In this document: positions 7,673 to 16,957 of the stretch, one piece after another
How positions within the stretch are numbered: the stretch's first letter is position 1
How the letters are laid out: every line of letters begins with the position of its first letter
Assembly (NCBI GenBank): GCA_036939755.1
Contig: JALLAZ010015602.1
Coordinates: 1 to 21,554, forward strand
Length of the DNA stretch: 21,554 bases
Source: Stephanodiscus triporus
Lineage: Eukaryota; Bacillariophyta; Thalassiosirophyceae; Thalassiosirales; Thalassiosiraceae
Direction of reading: 5' to 3'
Translations under genes and position numbers: made by a program
Notes under the pieces: model-generated
Seen by the model: only the letters and a program-made list of their open reading frames with translations
Told to the model about the DNA's origin: nothing
The model's database searches: none

Positions 7673-8194
7673 ATGACGACGACGACGACGACGCAAGAAG
7701 ACGAGGGCCTGTCCCACCCCGAGCGCATCGCGCTGGTCCGACGTCACTTCCAGAAAAAGGGTTATCGGGTCCACTCCGGCCTCCAATTCGGCTGCGAGCT
7801 GGTCCTCTACGCCGACAGTCCCGGACGAGTCCACTCCGACTTCTGCGTCCACGTCCCGCCAAAGATGTTGGGGGGCGGCGGCGGGACGGTGGTCGATTGG
7901 AGGACGATACAAACCCTCGTCAGGATGATGCCGGACCTTCGCAAGACGCTGATCGTTGCCCGGGTCCGTCGTCGTCGTCGATGTGGTGGTGGTCGCGTCG
8001 ACTCGTCGCGTCGCGAGGGGGAGACGGAGGAAGGAGACGGCGGCGGCGATGGAGGCGATGACGATGGCTGGGAATACGATGTGGACGAGTTGGCGATTGC
8101 CACGGAGCACGCGCCTTTCCGGCACAAGAACATCCCGTTGGAGGTCGGAACGCAGGTCAAGCCTCAAGCCCCTCGGGGGCCGCCGATGACGTGA
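7673..8194 (+). CDS. tRNA-splicing endonuclease catalytic-domain protein (Sen2/Sen34-type), 173 residues
   Basis: The sequence matches the C-terminal catalytic fold of tRNA intron endonucleases: GYRVHSGLQFGCELVLYADS, then a P-x4-H motif, a helix after VVDWRTIQTLVR, and DLRKTLIVARV. The three catalytic residues of the family align as Tyr46, His54 and Lys91, with the Tyr-His spacing of 8 found in Sen34/Sen2-type proteins. The enzyme would remove introns from pre-tRNAs in the nucleus as part of a Sen complex. The protein is short: it is essentially one catalytic domain preceded by a poly-Thr start encoded by GAC triplets, and an Arg/Gly/Asp-rich insert (about 98-130) separates the Lys strand from the final strand (EYDVDELAIA). 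Which subunit it represents cannot be decided here. It is GC-rich like the Hsp70-like gene on the other side of the transposon, and converges with the next gene across 104 bp (8195-8298). Confidence 0.75.
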   Translation: MTTTTTTQEDEGLSHPERIALVRRHFQKKGYRVHSGLQFGCELVLYADSPGRVHSDFCVHVPPKMLGGGGGTVVDWRTIQTLVRMMPDLRKTLIVARVRRRRRCGGGRVDSSRREGETEEGDGGGDGGDDDGWEYDVDELAIATEHAPFRHKNIPLEVGTQVKPQAPRGPPMT

Positions 8195-8298
8195 AGCTTA
8201 CTTATGTGTAATGGATGGGACTCGAGCGGTCTTCGTCTCCTTCTTTGGACTACGGGGTTAAGTATAATTCACTCAAAGGCGCGCTTAACCCCCCGCCG

Positions 8299-11244
8299 CT
8301 ATCGGGCAAGTTCTGCAATCAACGACGAGAGATGGATCAATTCCACGTCGCTCAGACTGTCGAACAGCTCGGTCGCGTAAGCATTCAACTCCCGACACGA
8401 GATTTCGGCATTGGCTTCTCGTCGCCCGTCGATCATGGCTCGAATATCCTTCCTCTTCATACGTCTCAGCATCCGGCACGTCGCCGCTAAAGTCTTGACT
8501 GTCTCCGATACGACGAAGTAGTTCAGGTCGGACGTGCACATCCGTCCTCCCTTGTCCGACAGGTGGCGGTAGAGGTCTTCCATTTCCTCGTCTGGTGGGA
8601 ATTCCGCCGGAAGCGATCCTTGGTTACGTGCGTCCTCGGTACACTGCGCTAATTCTGTCACGCTCATTCCCTCCGCCGACGGGAGCAAGAGTACCCCGCT
8701 CAGCGACTTGCCCCGAAAGTGAACGTCCATCAGGCGCCGAAGGTTCTTGGCCGTTTCAAGGATGCCTAAGGGCGGGTCTATGAATCGCAGGAGGCGGGCG
8801 GCGTCGATGGCTCCTTTCTGCTCGTCGTTCCTCCCTATCGTCGACGCGACTTCGGTAAGCAGTGCCACGAGGCGGGACTGCGCAGACGGTCGCATCGAGT
8901 CTCGACTCGCCCAGTCATCGCCGCCGAACGCCGGCTTCACATTTGCTTTGAAGGCCACGGTCATCGATCCGACTGTCTTGGCCTCTGGAGATATAATCTC
9001 CGCCGTCGTATCGGTGGTCCGACTCCAAAAATCATTCAGGGGGACCCAGGCTCGTCCCACTATGCGATATCCACCCTCCTCCCACGCGCCTCTTTCGTTC
9101 TCCCTCCTCCCACCGGAAAGCAATGTGAACTGTATCGTCACCTTCGACAGTGCCCATAACACCGGCTCGAGGACGCCCTCGTCCGTGGATAGTATCGGGA
9201 ACGACGACGTGTGCCGGAAGGATATAGCGCCGCCGGCGTCGGCACGCGACAAATTTGTCATTACATCGCGTGCGATGAAGCGGTAATGCACGTAGAAGGG
9301 ATCGTCATCCCCGAAGACGACTTTGCCCCTCGATAGTTTCACGCTCGCGATGGATACGGAAATCGCATCCGGCACCGTGCGTTGCCCCCTCGACGCTATG
9401 GCTCCTTCTGCGACCTCGTCCATCATCCGGGGAGGTGTACGTATCGGCCTCGCCAGTCGCATGCTCAAGTTTAAACTCCCAACCGCCTCGCCGTCCCTTT
9501 CGTGGACGGGAAGGAGTTCGACCGCTGGGGACTGTGCCTGCGCCAAAGGGTTTAAAAGAGCCGACGTCGGGACCGAGGCGCACGCGAAGAGCATCGGAGT
9601 CTCCTCGTTCAGCACGTAAAGCTCCACTCGAACAGAGCAGCCCGCCAACAGATGGGATAATGCGTCATCGTTCGCTTCCGTCAATTCGTACGTTACGATG
9701 AAGTCATACTTGGGATTGCCCCCCGATGCAATATCGCTTAGCTCCGAAGCATAGAAATGAAAATCGACAATAATGAAAGACTTCGATCCCTCGGATAAAC
9801 CTGTGAGTGATGCTCCATAGACAGCTATTTCCATGTTATTTCGGCCGGCTTGATTGAGCGCGACATTGCTCCCTTCCGAGCGCATGGGATGGCCGATGCC
9901 TTCGATTGTCGTCGTAGATTCTAGCATTCGGATTCTTTGGAGGCGCTGCACGGCCTTGGAAGAAAGTTCTTCGAATTTTCTTTCCTGGCATAGCATTTCA
10001 CGTTTTAAGCCGTCCGTGATTTCTTGCTGCTGCTTCCGGAGAATATGATTATTCGCAACTTGATCTTGAAGCATTTGACTTGTGTGCTGTAGTTCGCCCT
10101 CCTTTTGGACACATTGCTGATTCGCATTGTCGAGCTGCTGCCATACATCGCCGATGCGTTTGGTCATCTGTGTCTCGAGTTGGTGGTTTTTTTCTCTCAA
10201 ATCTTTATTATCATTCGTCAACAATTCACACTCTCTCTGTTTTTCACCCATTTGTTGCCTTAACACTCTCACACGTTGATTCTTCTCTTCCTCAGCTGGC
10301 TCGGCCACTTTGCACATCTCTATCATTTTGCTCTCCAAAAAACGGTTATGCTCCCTCAGCTCTGCTACATGCTCCTGGCATTCCTCGAGCTCGGCGACTC
10401 TTACTTCCAATGCTTCATTTTCTTCTTGGTTTTGACGCAGCTCTTTCTTCAGCGCTCCATACCTGGCTTTGTATTCTTTGTGAAGAGTGAGTATCTTCTC
10501 CAGCTTCTCAGTCTGAGCTTGTAATTTTGATTGGTCCAACTCGCGCTGCGACTCCAACACACAAAGTTTTGTGTCCTATGGGGTGATATGAAATGGATGT
10601 GAAATTTGTCCGAAAAAGGGAAGACGCGGCGACAATAACTGGAATGTTGTCGCTAGTCTTACGTTGGCAGTTTTACTCTCTGGAGCCAAGGGATTCGACC
10701 TCAGGGCGCTGAGCGTTGCTTCTGCACTTTCGAGGCGCATCTGTAATTGTGTCAGGGCGTTGTCGACATTGGCGCGTTCAACGTTTTCCTTATTGTCGGC
10801 GGTAGATACCTCGATTGTTTCCTCGGAATTGCTTATACGATTTTTCTTGAGGCGTGGTGCTCCACATCGTAGTTTCAGAGTCTGGATGTCTTTCTTCTGC
10901 TTTGCGATCTGCTGTAAATTAGATTTGTTCTTCGTTATCAAACTCCGATGCTGTCGCTGGAGGATTTGGTAGGCTATGAAGAGGTCGTCGTAAGAGTTTT
11001 TTTCGTGATGGCTCATCGACCCAATAGGGGCTGCTAATTGTCCTGTGACTTCCCCGTCGATTGATTTCTTCTTGAATATCTCCAGTTGAGCGCATTTCGT
11101 CCGCAACATGCGGTGCGTATTTTCCAACTCGTTCAACCTTCGGGCTGTCTCATCCCTCTCAGCCTTGACTTTGTGGTATTGGTCTTCGAAGTAGGATGCT
11201 TGTTCGGTGGTGTGCTCGCTGACTGGTATAGTCCAGGTCGTCAT
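8299..11244 (-). CDS. RPGRIP1-like coiled-coil and C2-domain protein (two exons)
   Basis: Two exons, 11244-10663 and 10575-8299, joined by an 87-bp phase-0 intron (donor GTAAGA, acceptor TAG), give 952 residues. Residues about 15-410 are almost continuous coiled coil. A first C2-type domain (about 442-571) has FIIVDFHFY, GNPKYDFIVTYEL and GSLNLSMRLARPI, closely resembling the central C2 domain of RPGRIP1/RPGRIP1L. A second C2-like domain follows (about 599-740; DPFYVHYRF and RIVGRAWVPL). The C-terminal 200 residues are helical and unassigned. In animals and green algae RPGRIP1L is a scaffold of the ciliary transition zone. A diatom copy would fit flagellated male gametes, but location and function here are inferred. 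No membrane segment is present. It shares a short divergent promoter with the Mpv17-family gene. Confidence 0.72.
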
Positions 11245-11441
11245 GCTGAGTTGCCACGGCTGGTGATCAGTTGGGTCTGTGGGCGCGGAGAGCGTTACTA
11301 TTGAATTTTAAATAAGTTTGATAAATAAGTTTTTCTTCTCTGACTTTCCTCCCCAGTTTAATTTCTTGAAACAGCTACAAAGTGAAGCAGGCAGGCCAAG
11401 GAGCGCCTGACAAGTATAATATACCAATATAATATACCTTG
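11245..11441. promoter_or_regulatory. Short divergent promoter with a repeated TATAATATACC element
   Basis: 197 bp separate the start codons of the RPGRIP1-like gene (-) and the Mpv17-family gene (+), so both promoters must lie here. An 11-bp AT-rich element, TATAATATACC, occurs twice (11415-11425 and 11428-11438), ending 3 bp before the Mpv17-family ATG. At that distance it is more likely leader sequence than a TATA box for that start. Confidence 0.5.
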
Positions 11442-12093
11442 ATGTGGAGAAAACTTGCCCGTTTTCCCGTCAAGCATCCGCTTGCGTTCGGTCTTTGTAT
11501 ATCCACCGTCAAGACATCCGCGTGTGACTTGTTGGTGCAAGTGGCCATCGAAAAGAGGGAGGAAATCGATTGGAGGCGTAATGCATTCTTTGGAGCCTTC
11601 GGCTTTTTCTACTTGGGTGGCGTTCAGTACGCCATCTACGTTCCAATCTTTGGAAAGATTTTCCCTGGTGCTGCCACATTCGCAGCAAAATCTTTTACAG
11701 AGAAAGTAAAGGATGGGAAGACCCTGTTCGGCCAGCTATTTTTGGATCAATTTGTCGTTTCCCCGTTCATATACTTTCCAGCATTCTACGCCACGAGCGA
11801 GATACTCATTTGTGCTGACAAGCCTGATTTGAACAGAGCGATGGCCACATACAGGAAAAATATGTCTGATGATTTGGTAGCACTTTGGAAGATATGGATT
11901 CCGAGCATGTTTCTCAACTTCGCATTCATGCCGATGTGGGCACGCATGTGAGTTGCATTTCCAATGACAATTCTTACTCTTCGCTCACTTCTAATAATGA
12001 AATTCTTGCAGCCCCTGGGTCACTACGACCTCGCTCCTATGGACCTGCCTAATTTCCGCGATGCGTGGAGGCGAAATATCAAGAACTTCATAA
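11442..12093 (+). CDS. Mpv17/PMP22-family integral membrane protein (two exons)
   Basis: Exons 11442-11947 and 12012-12093 are joined across a 64-bp phase-2 intron (GTGAGT...TTGCAG) and give 195 residues. The join turns MPMWAR into MPMWARIPWVTTTSLLWTC, which restores the family's C-terminal pattern. Other family marks are the W-K-x-W-x-P block with NFAFMP, an FLDQFVVSPFIYFP segment matching the conserved DQ...P pattern, and about four membrane helices. Mpv17 relatives sit in the inner mitochondrial or peroxisomal membrane; loss of animal or yeast members disturbs mitochondrial DNA and nucleotide supply. The transported substrate is not known from sequence. ATG 11442 is used; the upstream TTG is not needed. 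The gene converges with ribonucleotide reductase, 39 bp between stops. Confidence 0.87.
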
Positions 12094-12132
12094 ATGACAA
12101 CAGTTCGCATAACCGTTTATATTTAATGCACA

Positions 12133-15100
12133 CTATGCAGAACAACTTAAGCATTCAATATCATTGGACAGTGGAATGCTCTGCGCATGAATATCATCAC
12201 CGCTTTCGTCCGACATGCTCTTTGACACTGTAAATTGTATTGCGTTCACTGCTGGCCTCGTCCGAAGATAGTATATACCCGTCTAGAAAAAGGAATCGGG
12301 CATGGACATTGTATGAATTGAAAGGAAACACCTGCTCAAAAGCTCGCTGACTAATAATGTCACATTATATAAGTTTCTCACCTTTAAGCCTTTCTTCCAT
12401 GCATAAAAGTGCATCGCGGTCAATTTGTTAGCGGTTGGGACAGCCATAAACAAGTTTAGACTCTGACTCTGATCAATGAATCTCCCTCTTTCGGCGGCCA
12501 TATCGATGATATCTTTCATCTTCATCTCCCATACCGTCTTGTAGAGGTCTTTTAGGCGATCGGGGATGCAATCTATCTTAGCAACTGACCCCCCATCCCT
12601 CATTAATTGGTTTCTAACATTTTTGTTCCATATTCCCAAATCAGTCAAGTCCTGAATCAGGTGGGGATTGGCAATGATGAATTCTCCAGCTTTGACACGT
12701 CGAACGTAGAGGTTTGATGCGAATGGTTCAAAGCACTCGTTCACACCTAGAATTTGCGACGTTGAGGCCGTTGGCATGGGTGCAACTAGCAATGAGTTTC
12801 GCAACCCGCCTGTGATGATCTTTTGTCTTAGTTTGTCCCAGTCATATCCCTCCTCCTCGGCTTCTTCAGGATACTGTTGTAGTTTCATATTACCATTAGG
12901 GCAGCCGCCACTCGAATGTTTACGCCGTCTGCTCGGAGTTTCATCGTCATTCATTCCCCAGAGATTAAACTGCAGCTTTCCTATACTAGCCGGACTTCCA
13001 TCGAATGTAGCATACGATCCCTTCTCCTGCGCGATTTCATTGCTTGCCTCGAGGGCGGCATGGTATATCGTTTCGAATATGGCCTCGTTCAGCTCCTTTG
13101 CCTCCCTTGATGCAAATGGCAATCCCAGACGCAAGAATGCATCGGCAAGACCCGACACCCCAATCCCGATCGGTCGATGTCTCATATTGGACTTCTTTGC
13201 CCCCTCAATCGGATATTGATTGACGTCTATCACCTTATCTAAATTCCTCGTAATTATCTTTGCCACCTTATGCAACTCCTCATGATCGAAGTATGCCATA
13301 CCAGGCGTCGTGGATCCGTACCTGCCCCTTTCGCTCACGACAAACTTGGATAAACAAATACTAGCCAGGTTACACACGGCGACCTCGTCGTCGTCGGTGT
13401 ACTGGATGATCTCTGTGCATAGATTACTGCATTGAATCGTTCCAAGATTCTTTTGGTTGCTCTTCTCATTCGCCGCATCCTTGTACAGCAAGTACGGCGT
13501 GCCAGTTTCAATTTGAGCGTCCAAAATGGCCGCCCATAACGTACGCGCACGGACCTGTCGCGTGTACCGTCCCTCCGATTCGTACCGCGTGTACAAACGA
13601 TCAAATTCCTCGCCGTGACATTCGGCCAGTCCTGGACAAACATGCGGGCACATTAAGCTCCACATCCCGTCCTCCTCGACACGCTTCATGAACAGGTCGG
13701 GCACCCAGAGCCCATAGAATAAGTTACGCGCCCGATGTTCTTCCTTTCCATGATTTTTACGCAGGTTCAACACATCGAATACATCTGCGTGCCACGGTTC
13801 CAAGTATACGGCAAATGCGCCGGGACGTTTCCCCCCACCCTGGTCGACGTAATGCGATGTGGAGTCATATACACGGAGCATCGGAACAAGTCCGTTGGAC
13901 GTGCCACGGGTACCTTTGATGAATGTTCCGCGGGCGCGGATTTTGTTCACGCATAGACCAATGCCTCCGGCGGCCTACGAATTATAATTTATTAACAAAA
14001 TTTGAGTATCAATCAAGCAACAAACACAACCGGTATCACAAACTCTCTCCTTCTCCTAATTCTAAACTCACCTTGGAAATCACTGCACAACGTTTCAGTG
14101 TATCGTAGATGCCATTGATCGAATCGTCGCTCATCTGCACCAAGAAACAGCTGCATAACTGTGGGTGTGTCGTGCCCGCGTGAAACAGCGTCGGACTTGC
14201 GTGGGTGAAATATCCCCGACTCATCAAATCGTACGTTTCGAACGCCGCCTGAAGATTGGCATCTTCTTCTTCTTTGGAGTTGATCTTATTCGATGATCCC
14301 CACTTACCACCGATGACATCGTTTTGACCGTCATGACTATCTTCGTCACGAGGTTTACAGCAATGTATCCCCAGTGCGACCCTCATCCACATGTATTGGG
14401 GTCGCTCCACGATCGCGTTCGTGTTTAATTTCAACAGGTAGGATCGTTCCAAAGTTTTGAAACCGAAGTAAGACATGTCCATATCCCTTTCCGATCGTAT
14501 CCGTTCGTCGATTTCACGCCCGCGTCGACGAACAAGGTCGGCAATTTCGTCGCTCACAAACCCTCCTCCCCCCCCTCTTGTCGTTGGTCCCTCACCGTCC
14601 TCACTATCTCCCTCATCTCCTCTGTTGAGTATGATCATTGCCTCACTGAATGTATTAGGGGTGCTCTTGTGATTGGCCGAGATGCAAATCATCGCCGCCA
14701 ATCGCGCATAATCTGGGTGTGACGTCGATCTCGATGCCGCAGTCTCGCTCGCCAATGTATCGATTTCGGATGTGGTGATATTCGGGTACATGCCATCGCA
14801 TATTGATTGCGCCAGGTCGGTTAAGGACAGAAAACGCAAGTCTAGATCCGACGATAGATTTTGTAATCTTTGTAAAATCTTATGTCGCGATTGGCATCAA
14901 CATGTGTGACATGCGCATCAAACAGCAACATACTGTTAGCGTATTATTTGCATTTGACAGAAAGCATGATTTTCTCGAACCCTTGGCTTTTCTCACCTTG
15001 ATCTTTTCGAATGGCTCAATGGTCCCATCTTTCTTAACAACATACTGTATTTTTGCCGGTGTATCGGTGTCAGTATTGGTAGCAGCAGAAGAAATGGAAA

Positions 15101-15470
15101 CAGTGGTATCATCCTCCTTTTCCTCCCCCGTCACTAGATCGATTTCATTATAATTAGTGTCGTTGTGAATACTCGCGTCAGTAGCAGGAAGAAGAGCAAC
15201 GTGCTCATTTTCCTTACACGGTTCGTTACCAATAATGTCTAGCGATGCTCTCATTGAGGTGCTGCTGCTGCCAGTGACGGCGACTATACCACCTCCTCTC
15301 ATGCCGCGAATGAATGATGGAATACCTCCCCGCCGCCACTGTAGTCGACGTCGATTGAGATGCTCATGACGATGAGGCGGAAGGGAACCGCTCGCAGTAG
15401 GCAGCCGTAGTAATGATGCAAAGAAAAGCAGTATAGCTAGAACGGCGCTATTGTTACAATGACATGGCAT
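12133..15470 (-). CDS. RNR1: Class I ribonucleotide reductase large subunit (four exons)
   Basis: Exons 15470-14997, 14878-14072, 13974-12382 and 12282-12133, all joined in phase 0 (introns 118, 97 and 99 bp), give 1007 residues. The enzyme reduces ribonucleoside diphosphates to deoxy forms with a small subunit not in this window. Visible: ATP-cone start [16 protein letters not shown] (143-158); redox Cys402 in PQLCSCFL; active-site Asn611, Cys613 and Glu615 in SNLCTEI; Cys628 in AVCNLAS; radical-relay tyrosines in GIYYLRTRP, encoded by the last exon; and C-terminal redox pair ECLSCSA. The first splice acceptor lacks a pyrimidine tract but is the only one that keeps frame. About 140 residues precede the ATP cone, starting with a hydrophobic segment (9-22) that could be a signal or targeting peptide. 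Two low-complexity inserts lie in exon 2 (about 245-265) and exon 3 (near [10 protein letters not shown]). Confidence 0.95.
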
Positions 15471-15966
15471 GATGGCGATGTAACTGCGTCAGCTAGCGAA
15501 GCTGCATGTCGATGGATGCGGCGCGGTATCCTTGGTTTGCCTAAAAATGGTGTGTGTACAGGTTGATCGGGAGGAGGGTCGGTGGTGGGTGGTTGAGGCG
15601 TTGTCGAAGTCTGTGTGGAGTCAGGCTGAGTCTGAAGTTTGGGAACTGGTGGAACTTCTGGCGTTGGATTTTATGAGCGATGCTACGGAATCCTAAACTC
15701 CACGTGTAACATAATTGTTGGAGGTGGAACGTTGTTCCCGCCTCTTACTCCTGTTCTTTTGCTTCTCCGCCCCTCCACCTCACCCACGTTCTCCTTGTCC
15801 AAACCTCTTAATCACTGTCACCCTCATGATCTTCCTAGCCCCCCTCCTCCTCATTGGCTCTTCGGCCCTCATTTTGACTCCTTCTCTTTTCCTCATTTAT
15901 GATTTCTTATCTCCTGCTCCTCAGTTTGTTCTTCTTGAAATATTGGTCCTTGATCTCATTTGCTAT

Positions 15967-16016
15967 TTCCTCCTCCTCCTCCTCCTCCTCCTCCTCCTCC
16001 TTCTCCTCCTCCTCCT
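15967..16016. repeat. CTC trinucleotide microsatellite
   Basis: Roughly 16 tandem CTC (GAG on the other strand) triplets with one interruption (CTT near 16000). It produces Leu-, Ser- or Pro-like runs in three frames, which explains the spurious open frames here. Confidence 0.9.
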
Positions 16017-16132
16017 TGGTATTGTTCTTTTCTTTATTGTTTTCATCATCATACACTCGTCCTCCTATAACTATAACAAACTTGCATCAATAATCCTTCC
16101 TGATGGAGCAAATGCCACAGTACCCAGCTTGA

Positions 16133-16345
16133 ACCAGTTGCACCCCAGCAGCATGCCTCCAGAAATATCAGTCCACTGAGCTTGCAGCATTGCAAGCCCT
16201 TGAGACACAGTGCCTACAGTGGGCAAAGGAAAAGAAAACTCAAAATCGTATGTACAAACACAAGAAACAGAGCAGGAAGAAGAGTGAAGAGAAGCAATTG
16301 TTGAGTGTTGAGAAAACAGGAGCAGCAACAGCAACTAATGTGTGA
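16133..16345 (+). pseudogene. Coding-like remnant, Gln/Lys-rich C-terminal fragment
   Basis: An open frame of 70 codons without a start ends in TGA at 16343-16345 and reads like a real helical protein tail (QKYQSTELAALQALETQ, then Lys/Gln-rich). The preceding 40 bp read as protein-like sequence in a neighbouring frame (LPDGANATVPSLNQLHPSSM), suggesting a one-base shift near 16140-16165. A stop precedes the fragment in its own frame at 16130-16132. Family unknown; possibly a decayed transposon or host gene. Confidence 0.35.
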
Positions 16346-16396
16346 AGTGGAAGGATGGAAAAGAAACCAAGGACTATGGCTATGAAATACTCTAAA

Positions 16397-16537
16397 CTTG
16401 CTCCACTCTCGATGAGTGTGTCATCATCATAACTGTTAAAGGGAATGGCTCATGGGCACTATGGATGGGTGCCTGACAATGTAGATTCAGCTGGCATCAT
16501 CCCTGATGCCCTACAACTTGAAATCTCTATTGCATGA
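16397..16537 (+). pseudogene. Coding-like remnant, second fragment
   Basis: A frame of 46 codons ending in TGA at 16535-16537 reads as plausible protein (VIIITVKGMAHGHYGWVPDN, then an Asp/Ala/Leu-rich end). A neighbouring frame just upstream (from the ATG at 16354) also reads as protein-like, again suggesting frameshift decay. It may belong to the same dead gene as the fragment before it. I cannot name the family. Confidence 0.3.
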
Positions 16538-16866
16538 AAAATCAGAGCGCATTTGATGAATGCAAAAAAGACCAACTTTTTGACATGTCTTGGTCATGTA
16601 GCGGTTTTTTCTCTCTCTTGATTTCATCATACCGTAAAATGCTAGTTTTATTTCCTGCAACTAAATATACTCCTCGAATTATACACCATCACAACATCAT
16701 ACCATTAACACACACAAACACATATTTCAAAGTAGTCCTTATTCTTATTGGTTATGTCTTCCATTCCCATTACCTGATTTCAGGTCACTTTTATCCCTGA
16801 ATAGATGGGGTTACACCATCGAATCAGATATGGGTTTCTGTTCACAACAAAAAATGGAATTCAACG

Positions 16867-16912
16867 CATTCAATCAATTTGGTAGCTTCCCATTCAATCA
16901 ATTTGGTAGCTT
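16867..16912. repeat. 24-bp direct duplication
   Basis: CATTCAATCAATTTGGTAGC plus two bases occurs at 16867-16888 and 16891-16912, a period of 24 bp, in AT-rich non-coding DNA just past the stop of the modular surface gene. Confidence 0.85.
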
Positions 16913-16957
16913 GATACACCACTAATGTTTGATATCTTCATTAGCAAGAGTTGCAGG

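Larger units (their letters stand above)
15471..16957. other. Gene-poor stretch between RNR1 and the modular surface gene
   Basis: About 1.5 kb with no intact gene I can support. 15471-15700 should contain the RNR1 promoter. 15720-16080 is pyrimidine-rich and low in complexity, and its long frames are composition artefacts. 16090-16540 holds coding-like fragments listed separately. 16540-16957 is AT-rich and contains a 24-bp direct duplication. Confidence 0.6.

Noticed and set aside
12776..13219. Plus-strand open frames opposite ribonucleotide reductase
   Set aside because: They lie antisense to highly conserved RNR1 exon 3 and show no family pattern.
15639..16179. Plus-strand Leu-rich open frames resembling membrane proteins
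   Set aside because: The apparent hydrophobic runs come from the CTC microsatellite and pyrimidine-rich DNA.
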